A stretch of 64,000 bases of DNA, taken from contig RQYD01000022.1 in NCBI GenBank assembly GCA_003858485.1, positions 1 to 64,000 on the forward strand, in the 5' to 3' direction. This document shows positions 34,755 to 45,081 of this stretch, in pieces (the first letter of the stretch is position 1; each line of letters opens with the position of its first letter). Made by a program: the position numbers and the translations under genes. Below the pieces are notes generated by a model. That model was not told the DNA's origin. It ran no database searches and saw only the letters and a program-made list of their open reading frames with translations. Source of the DNA: Clostridiales bacterium COT073_COT-073. GTDB lineage: Bacteria > Bacillota > Clostridia > Lachnospirales > Vallitaleaceae.

Positions 34755-35877
34755 TTGTATTTTCTCCTGTTTTTCCTTTTATTAAATATGGAATGATTAT
34801 AGCATTGGGATGTTCCTCCCCATAAATCGCTTTTAACAATATCTCCATACTTTTTCTCCCTATTTCGCTTTCTCCCTGCTTTACATGAGTAAACTCCGAA
34901 TCACAGAAAAATAATTCCGGACCGTCAAAACATACTATCATATCCTCTTGATATCTGCCTGCTTTTTTTAAACAATATTTTAATATTTGAGCCACATTGT
35001 ATTCACTGGCCATAAAGGCCTCAATGTCACCATGTTGTTCCAAATAACTGTCTATTACTTCAATGTCTTGTTGCAAGTTTTCCTCATTCATCATTTCCGG
35101 CAAAGTTGAACATAAATCAGTAATCCATAAACTCTCATCGACTATCCTATTATAGTCCTGAAACGCCATTTCAAATCCACGTTGCCGATCTAATAAAGTA
35201 ATGGTTTTATGGGCTTTTGGCCTAACCAATCCAACTTTACGATATCCCCTGTCAAAAAGTATTTTTGTTAAATCACGGGCAGCGGCAACATTGTCGGTTC
35301 CTACAAATGGCACCGGAAGCCCTTTCAGTTGACGATCAATGGTTACGATCGGAAAATGATCAATTACCAATTGTAAAATTCTTTCATTATAGTTTTCATC
35401 GTGAACACACATAATGATAAAACCGCATACTCCCAATTCAACCAATTCCTCTATGGCATTGGTTTCCCTTTGCAATGATCCGCCTGAGCAACGCAGAACC
35501 ATATTAAACCCCTTTTCTTCGCATTCTCTTTGTATACTATAAAGGATATCGCAAGCAAAGCTGGGACTAAAGCCATCCAAAATCACTCCAATCAACTTTG
35601 ATGAAGCATTGGTGCTTTTTTTCATAATTGTTTTTTCAATACATTTTTCTGAAACAAAAGAGCCCTTTCCACGTAATCGGATCACCCGATTTTCTTCTGC
35701 CAGCATTCCCATTGCTTTCTTAACCGTAATTCGGCTAACATGATAAAAGTCTGCAAGTTCTTTTTCTGATGGCAATTTTTGACATGGCCTGTACTTTCCG
35801 TTTTTAATTTCTTCCAAAATTTTTATATAAATTTGCTCATACAGCGGGACCTGTTTCATTATTTTTTGCTCCTTCAT
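34726..35877 (-). CDS. GntR/LacI-type (AraR-like) transcriptional regulator
   Basis: 383 residues: an N-terminal GntR winged helix (about 8-75, with LPSEKELADFYHVSRITVKK) fused to a LacI/periplasmic-binding-like sensor domain (about 90-370, GVILDGFSPSFACDIL). This is the AraR architecture. It sits between beta-mannosidase and alpha-mannosidase genes in the operon and probably represses it, with a mannose-containing sugar as inducer; the effector is inferred. Its 3' end overlaps the GH125 start. Confidence 0.92.
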   Translation of the reverse strand: MKEQKIMKQVPLYEQIYIKILEEIKNGKYRPCQKLPSEKELADFYHVSRITVKKAMGMLAEENRVIRLRGKGSFVSEKCIEKTIMKKSTNASSKLIGVILDGFSPSFACDILYSIQRECEEKGFNMVLRCSGGSLQRETNAIEELVELGVCGFIIMCVHDENYNERILQLVIDHFPIVTIDRQLKGLPVPFVGTDNVAAARDLTKILFDRGYRKVGLVRPKAHKTITLLDRQRGFEMAFQDYNRIVDESLWITDLCSTLPEMMNEENLQQDIEVIDSYLEQHGDIEAFMASEYNVAQILKYCLKKAGRYQEDMIVCFDGPELFFCDSEFTHVKQGESEIGRKSMEILLKAIYGEEHPNAIIIPYLIKGKTGENTNEDTYHFKK

Positions 35878-35913
35878 TTAATAATTTATGACTTTTTATT
35901 CAGGCAATATTTT

Positions 35914-38427
35914 TCATAATATAAAATTACTACATAAAGCATCGGTGTTAAAAGACCTGATCCGCAATTTTCCAAGATTAGAACATGATTTTTCCACTCG
36001 TGCCTGTATTACCCTACATTCTCCACTTTCCATACAAAATCCATTATCTGAATAATAAATCTCTTTATCCATGATTTCAATTATAACATCCTGCACAAAT
36101 GAATCGGCATTTAATGTAATTTCCAGCAAATCATTGGCTAATACTCTTAAATGAACATCTAGTTTTGCTTTTGGTATTTGCACTTTATTCCACTCACCAA
36201 TCTCAGTAAAATGAAATATATTGCTAATGTGATTTTCTCCATATGTAAATTCGGCATATATATAGCATGAGTTCAATAAATTCCCCTGTAAATATTCTTT
36301 TAAAACTGTGCTCATTTGAGTAGAACTATCCGAATAAATAACACACTCCTTTTGCTCTTGCCAAATTACTTTTCCATTATATTCTTTTATTTGTACCAGT
36401 AAAGTTCCCGGCCAGTCATTTTCGATTTCACTGCAACCATATATTTCAAGATTTCCTGCTGCATCTTCCCGAAATGCCAAAATAACATCTTCATATGCCC
36501 TTCTGGCATAATAATAGGCCAATTTAGGAAGATGGAAAAAGTCAATGCATGACATCAAAGAAGGGAAAAGCATATCCTCTCTATTTGGTGCTACCGGATC
36601 ATTAAACTTCCAATACAGCGAACCACCGCAATGCCATTTCAAAGACCGCAAATATTCAATCCAATATTTTAAGCCTTGTGCATGGGTAAATTGTGAAATA
36701 TAAATCATTTTAGATACATCGCCGCTTTCTCCAATTTTATGTACCCATTCCAAGGTACCCAGCCATGGATTACGCATCAGGTCCAATGGTTGTCGCTGAT
36801 AATTAAAGCAATAATAGGAAACTTCCCATGGCAGACTGCTAAAACCATACTCACTCATAAATCTTGGCTTTAATTCAATAATCTTTTTATAATAATACGG
36901 ATCCCCCTTCACAAATCGGGTCAGGTATAAATGCATATCTCCCTGCTTATCCGAATTGGGATTTTCTCCGCCTTCTTCATTTTCAAAGGGACTGCATGAG
37001 GAGCTGACAATAAAAGGACGGGTTTGATCATTTTCCAGAACCGCTTTTTTTATGGCCACCCGGTTTATTTTATTCAAAAGAAATTGCTCCGCCCGGTCAT
37101 ACCACTGATATGCCTCATCCAGTTCATTTCCTCCGGCCCACAAAACAATACAAGTGCGATTGATATGCTTTCTGACAACAGCAACCGTTTCTTCATAAAC
37201 TTCTTGCATAAAAGCATCTGTTTGCGGATATATTCCGCAAGCCAGCATGATATCCTGAAAAATCATGATGCCGTTTTCATCACAAAGATCCAAAAACTCT
37301 TCCGCCTCATAGATCCCGCCACCCCACACTCGCAGCATAGAAAGATTGGAATCAATGATTCGTTTCATATAATAATGATATTCTTCTGATGAAATTTCTG
37401 CATATACACTATTTAAGGGGACCCAATTGGCTCCACGAATAAATAGTTTTTTGCTGTTAATTGAAAAAATAAAGCTCCTGCCGCCCTCATCTTTTTCCTG
37501 AATTAGCTCAATTTTCCGAATTCCATAACGAAAATTCTTTTCTTCCCAAATATTGTTCTTATCTTTTAAGCTAATCGACACATCATATAAAAAAGGCTCT
37601 CCATAGGGTCTGGGCCACCATAATCGGGGATTTTCTATATTAAAAATAAAATTTTCAGCCTGCTCACAAGCTATTTCCTTGGTATAAATTACTTTCCCCT
37701 CTGCTGAAATTTTGATTTCAATGCCGGTTTGAGGATATGATTGCATGGTTTTTCTTAGATTACAGCGTAAAACCAATTGGGCTGCTTTTTCAGTCAGGCT
37801 GACTGTTGATAGCTGTATTTCACTAATTGACGGCCCTGCACAACTCTTTAATGTTACTGATTTCCATATTCCGGTGGTCAGACAATGACCGCAAAAATCC
37901 CATCCCCAATTCATTTGTGATTTACGCAAGAGCATTCTTGTTGTATCATTTTCCGGAAAAATTTCTTTGCGCGATATTTGTTTGGTATCATTGACTGGAG
38001 AAATAATCTGCACGACTAGTTTATTTTCTTCTCCATACCTCAGCAAATCTGATACAACAAAAGAATGCTCCAAAAACATATTCTTACAAAAGCCTAACAA
38101 AACACCATTCAGCCATATTTTAGCAATGGTATCAATTCCTTCAAAACAAAGTTCTGTTTCCTTGCCCTGAAGTTCCGGACTGACAAAAAAGGAATGGTAA
38201 TAAACCCAATCTTTTTCTTCAATCCATCTCTCTTTATCCAGATCTTTTCCATAATAATATCCATCCAGATAACCATAGCGTTTTAGTGTAGTCCGAACAT
38301 CCTCCGGCACATAGGTATCCATCCAGTCATCAGGATAAAAGGTTTCCTGCATTATTTCTTCAATTTGAAATACTCCGTAATCATAATACTTCAGCTTATA
38401 TTTCCCATTTAATCCTGTAACTGTCAT
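35914..38427 (-). CDS. GH2 beta-mannosidase
   Basis: 837-residue intracellular beta-mannosidase. N-terminal sugar-binding sandwich domain with FEGIDTIAKIWLNG, the mannosidase-type segment RKSQMNWGWDFCGH, the acid/base Glu in WAGGNELDEA (about 434), and the nucleophile Glu in FMSEYGFSSLP (about 522). The C-terminal sandwich domain is present, so the length is full. GGAGG precedes the ATG. Together with GH125 it would release mannose from Man-alpha-1,6-Man-beta-1,4-GlcNAc-like fragments; the natural glycan is inferred. Confidence 0.92.
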   Translation of the reverse strand: MTVTGLNGKYKLKYYDYGVFQIEEIMQETFYPDDWMDTYVPEDVRTTLKRYGYLDGYYYGKDLDKERWIEEKDWVYYHSFFVSPELQGKETELCFEGIDTIAKIWLNGVLLGFCKNMFLEHSFVVSDLLRYGEENKLVVQIISPVNDTKQISRKEIFPENDTTRMLLRKSQMNWGWDFCGHCLTTGIWKSVTLKSCAGPSISEIQLSTVSLTEKAAQLVLRCNLRKTMQSYPQTGIEIKISAEGKVIYTKEIACEQAENFIFNIENPRLWWPRPYGEPFLYDVSISLKDKNNIWEEKNFRYGIRKIELIQEKDEGGRSFIFSINSKKLFIRGANWVPLNSVYAEISSEEYHYYMKRIIDSNLSMLRVWGGGIYEAEEFLDLCDENGIMIFQDIMLACGIYPQTDAFMQEVYEETVAVVRKHINRTCIVLWAGGNELDEAYQWYDRAEQFLLNKINRVAIKKAVLENDQTRPFIVSSSCSPFENEEGGENPNSDKQGDMHLYLTRFVKGDPYYYKKIIELKPRFMSEYGFSSLPWEVSYYCFNYQRQPLDLMRNPWLGTLEWVHKIGESGDVSKMIYISQFTHAQGLKYWIEYLRSLKWHCGGSLYWKFNDPVAPNREDMLFPSLMSCIDFFHLPKLAYYYARRAYEDVILAFREDAAGNLEIYGCSEIENDWPGTLLVQIKEYNGKVIWQEQKECVIYSDSSTQMSTVLKEYLQGNLLNSCYIYAEFTYGENHISNIFHFTEIGEWNKVQIPKAKLDVHLRVLANDLLEITLNADSFVQDVIIEIMDKEIYYSDNGFCMESGECRVIQARVEKSCSNLGKLRIRSFNTDALCSNFIL

Positions 38428-38480
38428 GTGATTCCTCCTAAATAACCGTTATTGGGATATTCTCCTGCTTAATTCCGCTG

Positions 38481-40019
38481 CTAATTCGTGCCTTTTTGTT
38501 TCAAATATTCATTCATTTGTTTTTGATATTCTTCCACTACTTTATCAATTCCGGCTGCTTTCATTCGCTCCAACGCAGCTTTATAACCTTCTTCATAGGA
38601 AACAAGTCCCAGTTTGATCGGATAAACACTTTGCACCACTTCTGCCTGACAAGTTGCATATTCATCGGCTACGTTGGATGGGTCAAATACAAAATTAAGT
38701 CCAATGGCATTTTGGGCTTCCGGCTTTTCTCTCCCCATGATATCTATAAATTTTTCATAGGTACCTTTCTGATATCTTATGTAATTCAAATTACCAATCA
38801 TCCAGTCCGGATTAAACTCAAAAGCCGGATCAACTTTTGTATACTGGTTTTCTCCTTCATTATTCCAGGTCATTCCTTCAATACCATATACCATTAAGTC
38901 ATAATTTTCCTGGGAAGAATATAACCAATCCATAAATTTAACCGCTTCCTCCGGATGCTTTGATGTCGATGAAACAGCTGTATCATTTCTAAAAGAAGCC
39001 ATTCGGAATACAGGTACTTTTTGATTCAAGTAAACCGTATCCAGTTCAACCCCCGGAATGCGCTCCTCCCAGATTGCTTCGGTATCCCATAACTGACATT
39101 GATCAACCCAAATAAAATCACCGGTAAGCATTGTTTTCCAACTGGACCAACCTGATGAGAGCACATCTTCCGGAACATAACCTTTTTCATATAACTCTCT
39201 AAAGAATATGGCACATTGCTTAAATTCGTCTGTTTCCAACCAATTTTTCACATTTCCTTGCTGATCAATAAAAAACAAATCCTTTTGCACTGTAAACGGA
39301 TAAGTATCTAATGTGCGGAACAAATAATTAAATGGTTCTTTGTACATGGGAATAACCACTGGCTTATTGTCGCCTTTCCAGTTTTCCACAAATACCTTAC
39401 AAATATTTAACAAATCTTCTTTGGTCTGAGGATCTTTTAAACCAAATTCCTTCATTTTATCTCTTCTGAATGTAATACAACAATTTTGGTCAGCGGTTTC
39501 ACACCAATTGGCCGGAATTGTATAAATTTCACCATTAATAGTGGCTGACTCCCACATATAATCTGGAATTACCCGATTGAGATTTTCACTTTTCTTTACA
39601 TATTCTGTTATGGGAATAATCCCTTCATTGGCAACAAATGATGTAAATGGTTTTTGGTCTTCCATAATGCACAAAAGATCAAATTCATCACCTGTCGATA
39701 ACATCATATTTAATTTATCTTGAAATACATCAGAAGGAATATACATTATTTCTAATTTAATATTCATTCCATCTGCTTTCAGCTTGTCATTGATTGCCTG
39801 AATCAGTTTTCCATTATTCTCAACTTCTGTACCCGGCCGTAAATAAGTAATTGTCACCTCTTCCTTTTCCGTCTTGTTTTCGGATTCTTTTTTGGTTTCA
39901 GATTCGGTCTTGTTTTCGGGAGCCGGGGAAACCGGTTTGGTGTTTTGATTTCCTGAACAGCCAACAAATAACATTAAAAACATACATACACACACCATAA
40001 GAGCTCTTGCTTTTTTCAT
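38481..40019 (-). CDS. sugar ABC transporter substrate-binding lipoprotein
   Basis: Extracellular solute-binding lipoprotein of the LplA-like carbohydrate class, about 512 residues. Lipobox LMLFVGC gives lipid attachment at about Cys22, followed by a long Thr/Glu/Lys-rich linker and the binding fold (EVTITYLRPG onwards, with EWYLRF-type segments replaced by VDQCQLWDTEA). ATG at 40019 has GGAGG five bases upstream; an upstream ATG at 40043 lies before that site. It belongs with the two permease genes upstream and the glycosidases downstream. Confidence 0.92.
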   Translation of the reverse strand: MKKARALMVCVCMFLMLFVGCSGNQNTKPVSPAPENKTESETKKESENKTEKEEVTITYLRPGTEVENNGKLIQAINDKLKADGMNIKLEIMYIPSDVFQDKLNMMLSTGDEFDLLCIMEDQKPFTSFVANEGIIPITEYVKKSENLNRVIPDYMWESATINGEIYTIPANWCETADQNCCITFRRDKMKEFGLKDPQTKEDLLNICKVFVENWKGDNKPVVIPMYKEPFNYLFRTLDTYPFTVQKDLFFIDQQGNVKNWLETDEFKQCAIFFRELYEKGYVPEDVLSSGWSSWKTMLTGDFIWVDQCQLWDTEAIWEERIPGVELDTVYLNQKVPVFRMASFRNDTAVSSTSKHPEEAVKFMDWLYSSQENYDLMVYGIEGMTWNNEGENQYTKVDPAFEFNPDWMIGNLNYIRYQKGTYEKFIDIMGREKPEAQNAIGLNFVFDPSNVADEYATCQAEVVQSVYPIKLGLVSYEEGYKAALERMKAAGIDKVVEEYQKQMNEYLKQKGTN

Positions 40020-40102
40020 AAGTACCTCCTCATTATGATTCATTTTCTAACTGCCAATATTACATTACAACATCACAATATCGGTCTCCTAATTTATTAG
40101 TC

Positions 40103-40978
40103 TTAACCTTTAACACCCCCTATTATCAGCCCTTTTACAATATATCTCTGTAAAAAGGGATATAGCAATATAATTGGACCAATGGTAATTATCGCTGTGG
40201 CCATTTGTAAGGATTCAGTAGGTATAAATCCACTGCCTACCATTCCTGAACTTTGCAAATTTCGCATAAAACTAAGTTCCGATTTCAGTTTCATTAAATA
40301 ATACTGAATGGTATAGTATCTCGGTTCAGAAACCAACATGATCGAATTCCACCAATCATTCCAATAGGCAATCCCATAAAACAAACCGATGGTTGATAAA
40401 ATTGGTTTAGAAAGCGGAAAATAAATTTTAAAAGCAACCTGCAAATCATTTGCTCCATCTAATTTTGCCGACTCCATCAAAGACATCGGAATTGTACTCA
40501 TATAATTTCTTACCAGAAATAAATTAAATGGACTAAAAATTAAATTGGGAATTAAAAGTGCCAGATAATTTTCGGAAAATCCTACCTTTTTGCAAATCAT
40601 ATACCAGGGGACCATTCCGCCATTAAAAATCATGGTTATAAAAAAATACATAGCAATTTGGTTTCTATATTTAACAAATGGATTGGCCAAGGCATATGAG
40701 GCCATTGCTGTAATAATCACCGCCAAAATGGTGCCGATTCCTGTAATAAAAACCGAATTGAGATAACACTGAATAACCTCTATACCATTCTCAAACAGCA
40801 TTTTGTATGCCTCGATGCTTAATTCTTTTGGAAAAAAAGAATATCCATTTCTAACAATTTCTGATTCTGGTGTGAAGGAAACAATGAAAACAAGCAAAAG
40901 AGGCAATACACATATTAGTGCGGTTATTGTCAAACAAAAATAAATCAAAACTTTTCCCCAAGTCAGCTTTCTTTTCAT
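40103..40978 (-). CDS. carbohydrate ABC transporter permease (LplC-like)
   Basis: 291-residue inner-membrane permease with six predicted helices. The MESAKLDGANDLQ sequence is the EAA loop that contacts the ATPase. The GxVP-type start RKLTWGKVLIYFC is followed by the conserved LPLLLVFIVSF. It shares one base with the preceding permease gene. No ATPase gene is in the operon, as in many CUT1 systems that borrow a shared MsmX-type ATPase. Confidence 0.92.
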   Translation of the reverse strand: MKRKLTWGKVLIYFCLTITALICVLPLLLVFIVSFTPESEIVRNGYSFFPKELSIEAYKMLFENGIEVIQCYLNSVFITGIGTILAVIITAMASYALANPFVKYRNQIAMYFFITMIFNGGMVPWYMICKKVGFSENYLALLIPNLIFSPFNLFLVRNYMSTIPMSLMESAKLDGANDLQVAFKIYFPLSKPILSTIGLFYGIAYWNDWWNSIMLVSEPRYYTIQYYLMKLKSELSFMRNLQSSGMVGSGFIPTESLQMATAIITIGPIILLYPFLQRYIVKGLIIGGVKG

Positions 40979-41913
40979 TAAAACAACCCTCCTTCCTCAA
41001 TTTTCTTTCTGGCAATATAATTGGAACCCCAAACGCACAAAAATCCCATTACCGCTTGAAAAAAGCTGATGGCCATTGCTTTGGACGGATCGCCAATCAT
41101 CCGCAGAGTTCTGAATACATAAGTATCAATTACATCTGTCGCATGATAAAGCACACCATTATCTCCCACTAATGCATAAATCATTCCAAAATCGCCATAA
41201 AAAACCCGGCCTATGGATATAATGCTTAACATTGCTATGGTTGGAATCAGCATGGGAATCGTAATTTTAGTACACATCTGCAGCCGGGTTGCACCACTGA
41301 CGGCAGCTGCATCATAAAGTTCTTCATCAAAGCCTGTAATTGTCGCCAGGTAAATGACCATATTCATTCCTAATTCTTTCCAGACTTTTAAAACAACTAA
41401 AATAATGGTCCAATATTTGGGTTCATTATAAAAATTAATTTTAGTTCCTCCAAAAAAGCTTATTATATAGTTTAATAAACCATATTTACTCCCTATAATT
41501 CCATATAATATATAATTTACAATTATCCATGAAAGAAAATAAGGAAGTAGATAAGTGGATTGTGCAATCTTTTTAAAATATCGGGAATGAATTTCATTGA
41601 TCATAGTGGCTAAGATCACTGCAACTATCATGGTAAAAAATAAAAATAACAAATTTAATTTAATTGTGTTTCTAATGATAAGAGCAGCATCTTGTGACTT
41701 AAAAAAAAATTCAAAGTTTTTTAAACCAACCCATTTGCTATGTAAAATTCCTTTTTTTATATTAAATTTTTGAAAGGCAATTATCATATAAGGAATTGTG
41801 CAATAGCCAAATACAAATGTATATAATGCAGCCGGAACAAGCATCAAATAAGCTGCTTTATTCTTTTTAATATCCATGAATAATGTAACTTTTTTCCTTT
41901 TGTTTTTTCTCAT
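40978..41913 (-). CDS. carbohydrate ABC transporter permease (LplB-like)
   Basis: 311-residue permease with six predicted helices. After a short basic N terminus the opening KAAYLMLVPAALYTFVFGY and the EAA loop LYDAAAVSGATRLQM identify the LplB class. First gene of the mannoside operon, sharing one base with the second permease gene, behind a probable promoter at 41998-42026. Confidence 0.92.
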   Translation of the reverse strand: MRKNKRKKVTLFMDIKKNKAAYLMLVPAALYTFVFGYCTIPYMIIAFQKFNIKKGILHSKWVGLKNFEFFFKSQDAALIIRNTIKLNLLFLFFTMIVAVILATMINEIHSRYFKKIAQSTYLLPYFLSWIIVNYILYGIIGSKYGLLNYIISFFGGTKINFYNEPKYWTIILVVLKVWKELGMNMVIYLATITGFDEELYDAAAVSGATRLQMCTKITIPMLIPTIAMLSIISIGRVFYGDFGMIYALVGDNGVLYHATDVIDTYVFRTLRMIGDPSKAMAISFFQAVMGFLCVWGSNYIARKKIEEGGLF

Positions 41914-41997
41914 TAGTCATCTCCATTTAAATATTATTTCAAATTATATTCTGATTTAATCATTGATCATCCAAATATTTTCCTTCTTTATAATATA

Positions 41998-42026
41998 ACT
42001 TTACCATTATTTTTATATCTTATCAA
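41998..42026 (-). promoter_or_regulatory. probable promoter of the mannoside operon
   Basis: Minus strand: TTGATA (42021-42026), 17-base spacer, TAAAGT (41998-42003). The 309-base spacer 41914-42222 is extremely AT-rich and holds only this and the ribF terminator. An operator for the GntR/LacI regulator is expected, but none is clear. Confidence 0.4.
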
Positions 42027-42128
42027 TATTAATATATAATATTATAAATTTTATATCTTTTATACCATTTATGATTGATTCTTTTTTTAATCAGTTTATT
42101 AATTACAATATTTTTTTCCTGCTCAATC

Positions 42129-42164
42129 AAAAAAAGAACCCTTGTTGTAAAACAAAAGTTCTTT
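42129..42164 (-). terminator. terminator after ribF
   Basis: Minus strand: AAAGAAC..TTGTT / AACAA..GTTCTTT stem followed by seven T, about 60 bases beyond the ribF stop. Ends the long rimP-to-ribF operon. Confidence 0.8.
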
Positions 42165-42222
42165 CTTATTTTCTTTGCCAAAACATTCTGGTTTAAATTA
42201 AGTTTTAAAAAATCAAAGGCTC

Positions 42223-43131
42223 CTATTTCGCTTTTACCAACTCCACATCTTTGGTGATCTGCGCCTTTAATTCCTCGAGTGAAGCAAAGGAGATCTCCGG
42301 CCGCAAATATTCCAGAAAGCGAACTTCAATTTCCTGTCCATAAATTTTTTCCTGAAAATTCAAAATAAAGGTTTCTACCGAATATGGTCGATTTTCAAGG
42401 CTGGGGCTGATGCCAATATTACTTAATCCCCGGTATGCCTGGCCCTGATAAATGACTTCGGACAAATATACACCATTGGGCGGCAGCATTTTATCTGAAT
42501 CCGGTATTAAATTAGCAGTTGGAAAGCCGATTGTCCGCCCTAGTTTCTGGCCATCCCGAACCTTGCCCCGGATATGAAAGTGGCGTCCGGTCAATTCTTC
42601 AAATTCTTTTAAATTTCCGGTTTGAATTGCCGACCGCAGTCTGGTTGAGCTGATATCCTGACCATGATCCTGCAATTTTTCCATCACTTCAACTGTAATT
42701 CCTTTGGTCATCAGAACTTCTTTTAACATAGCCGCATTACCGGCCGCTTTTTTACCAAAATGGTAATCACTGCCAACCACCACTGCCCTGACACCAAGCT
42801 TATCCAGCAAAATATCCTGAATAAAACTGTCCGGACTCATATTTCGATGTTCTTCAGTAAATGGAAATAAAATATAATAATCCAATCCTATTTCGGCAAA
42901 TAAGGCTATTTTTTCTTCTTCTGTATAGATCAAACGAAATTCCTCACCGACAAATACTTTCAGCGGATGCGGAGCAAAGGTTAAAACTGCTGTTTTCAGG
43001 CCATTTTCCAGCCCGATTTGCTTTGCTTTTTCCACCAATAAATTATGCCCGCGATGAATGCCGTCAAAATTGCCCAAAATCACCACAATTTCAGACAAAC
43101 GCAAATTTTCTGTGGTATCTTTAATTATCAT
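42223..43131 (-). CDS. ribF: bifunctional riboflavin kinase/FAD synthetase
   Basis: Makes FMN and FAD from riboflavin. N-terminal nucleotidyltransferase domain with GNFDGIHRGHNLL (about 18-30) and SSTRLRSAIQTG; C-terminal kinase domain with GRTIGFPTANL (about 193) and NGVYLSEV. 302 residues, normal length. Directly abuts truB (no spacer), as in most Firmicutes. Confidence 0.96.
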   Translation of the reverse strand: MIIKDTTENLRLSEIVVILGNFDGIHRGHNLLVEKAKQIGLENGLKTAVLTFAPHPLKVFVGEEFRLIYTEEEKIALFAEIGLDYYILFPFTEEHRNMSPDSFIQDILLDKLGVRAVVVGSDYHFGKKAAGNAAMLKEVLMTKGITVEVMEKLQDHGQDISSTRLRSAIQTGNLKEFEELTGRHFHIRGKVRDGQKLGRTIGFPTANLIPDSDKMLPPNGVYLSEVIYQGQAYRGLSNIGISPSLENRPYSVETFILNFQEKIYGQEIEVRFLEYLRPEISFASLEELKAQITKDVELVKAK

Positions 43132-44079
43132 TCATTCCTCACTAGCTTGATACAAAAATTTCAATACCTTTAACATATGGTTAATATAGCGGTAAATTCC
43201 AATAAATCTGCCATGACTATCATAGATATAATATAAGTCATGTGTTGGAAGCTGGCGGTCCATTCGGCTGATTTCCGTTAACTGGACTATTTTACTAAGA
43301 TCCCCAGCCTGGATCTGCTCAAGCGGAATTGGATTTCCGGCATATAGCCATTTGCTGAAGCTGTCCTTAACCGTCAGCTCAGGTATATCAAACACTTCTG
43401 TAATCGGCAGCAAATGTTCTGCCAATTTGCCATCTGCCTTCAGCTTTTCTACCTCCGCCAGCTTTAAAGCAGTTTCCAGGCCAAATTTCCCTGACCGGGT
43501 TCGCTGCAAAGCGGTCATATGAGCTCCGCAGCCTAATTTTTGGCCAATATCATGACATAATGTCCGAATATATGTCCCCTTTGAGCAAGTGACCGAAAAA
43601 CGATATTCCGCTTTTCCAATTTGCTCTAAATCGCTGATTGCATAAATGGTGGCCGGCCGCGGCTGACGCTGTACTTCTTTCCCCTGTCTGGCCAGTTCAT
43701 ATAGCTTTTTCCCATCCTGCTTAATTGCTGAATACATTGGCGGAATTTGCATAATTTGCCCCTGAAAAGAGAGAATAGCTGTCTGCACCTCCGCCGGAGA
43801 AACCAGGACTTCGCTTTGGCTGACTACCTTGCCCCAAATATCCTGAGTATCCGTACTTTTTCCCAGACAAAGAGCAGCCACATATGTTTTTTGCTTTTCC
43901 ATCAATAGCTCCGATATTTTAGTAGCCTGACCAATGCAAATTGGCAGCACTCCTTCCGCATTAGGGTCAAGCGTTCCGGTATGCCCGATACGCTTGGTTT
44001 TTAAAATTCGGCGTAAAATCGCCACCACATCATGCGAAGTATATCCTTGCTCCTTATATATATTTAAAATTCCATTCAT
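43132..44079 (-). CDS. truB: tRNA pseudouridine(55) synthase TruB
   Basis: Makes pseudouridine 55 in the T loop of tRNAs. Catalytic Asp in HTGTLDPNAEGVLPI (about 38); KTYVAALCLGKSTDTQD, SAIKQDGKKLYELAR and CSKGTYIRTLCHDIG are family motifs. 315 residues with a C-terminal PUA-like tail. In the rimP-to-ribF operon between nrnA and ribF. Confidence 0.96.
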   Translation of the reverse strand: MNGILNIYKEQGYTSHDVVAILRRILKTKRIGHTGTLDPNAEGVLPICIGQATKISELLMEKQKTYVAALCLGKSTDTQDIWGKVVSQSEVLVSPAEVQTAILSFQGQIMQIPPMYSAIKQDGKKLYELARQGKEVQRQPRPATIYAISDLEQIGKAEYRFSVTCSKGTYIRTLCHDIGQKLGCGAHMTALQRTRSGKFGLETALKLAEVEKLKADGKLAEHLLPITEVFDIPELTVKDSFSKWLYAGNPIPLEQIQAGDLSKIVQLTEISRMDRQLPTHDLYYIYDSHGRFIGIYRYINHMLKVLKFLYQASEE

Positions 44080-44133
44080 AGATAAACTAAACCTATTGCT
44101 CAGGCGGATATTTCATTACACCTGCACTTCCTG

Positions 44134-45081
44134 CTATAATCGGCTGATGATTTCTTTTTCAATTTGACGGAATAATTCTCCGGCCGGCAGGTCCGAACTG
44201 GCGCCGGCCGCTTTTTTATGACCGCCGCCGCCAAAAGCTCCGGCCACTTCACAAACATCCAAATGCCGCTTGGAACGAAAACTTAGCTTATAATTTCCTT
44301 TGCTAAACTCAGCCGCAAAAACCGCCGCTTCAATTTCCTCTAACTGCGCCAACATATGAACCACATCTTCCGTATCTTCTTTGCTTAAATGATTTTCCTG
44401 CATTTCCTGATAGCTGATCATTGTCGCCGCAATTTTGTCGCCGCCTAAAAAGCAAAGATTTTGCAGAGCTATTTTTTTTGCCATTAATTTATTGACCGTC
44501 TGCCGATGAAACAGACGTTTCATAATAAAGTTAAAATCAGCCCCGGCCCTCATCAGACGCCCGGCTGCGATCATCGTCGATTCCTGAGTATTAGAATGCA
44601 TAAAACCACCAGTATCAAAGATAATGCCGGTATAAAGAGCATCGGCTGCTGCCTTGGAAATGACAGTTTCTTCTCCAAATAAATCATAAATCATTTCCGA
44701 AGTCGAACTTTTTTCCGGTTCAACCCAGTGTTTATCACTAATATATCCTTTTGCCAACTCATGATGGTCAATATTGATCACCACCCTGGCCCGATTGTAA
44801 CTATCCAGAAATGGGGTGAATCGTCCTTGATCATTACAGTCAACGACAAAAAGCACCTCTACCTGCTCCGGATTTTGCTGAATAATTTCCTCATATCCAT
44901 TTAAAAAAGAATAAACTTCCGGTGGATTTTCCAGCAATATTTTCGCCTTTATCCCATGAGCCAACAGCAATTCTCTCAAGCCAATAGCTGCACCGACACA
45001 ATCACCATCCGGATGAATATGTCCGGTAATGTAAATTTCGGTATAACCATCGATCCATTGGATTATTTGCTCAATTGTCAT
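44134..45081 (-). CDS. nrnA: DHH/DHHA1 nanoRNase / pAp phosphatase
   Basis: Degrades short oligoribonucleotides and pAp. DHH domain with HIHPDGDCVGAAIG (about 18-31), VVDCND and the NIDHH motif; DHHA1 domain with the C-terminal GGGGHKKAAG. The frame is open to 45102, but GGAGG six bases before the ATG at 45081 marks the start (about 315 residues), which overlaps rbfA by 11 bases. Confidence 0.94.
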   Translation of the reverse strand: MTIEQIIQWIDGYTEIYITGHIHPDGDCVGAAIGLRELLLAHGIKAKILLENPPEVYSFLNGYEEIIQQNPEQVEVLFVVDCNDQGRFTPFLDSYNRARVVINIDHHELAKGYISDKHWVEPEKSSTSEMIYDLFGEETVISKAAADALYTGIIFDTGGFMHSNTQESTMIAAGRLMRAGADFNFIMKRLFHRQTVNKLMAKKIALQNLCFLGGDKIAATMISYQEMQENHLSKEDTEDVVHMLAQLEEIEAAVFAAEFSKGNYKLSFRSKRHLDVCEVAGAFGGGGHKKAAGASSDLPAGELFRQIEKEIISRL

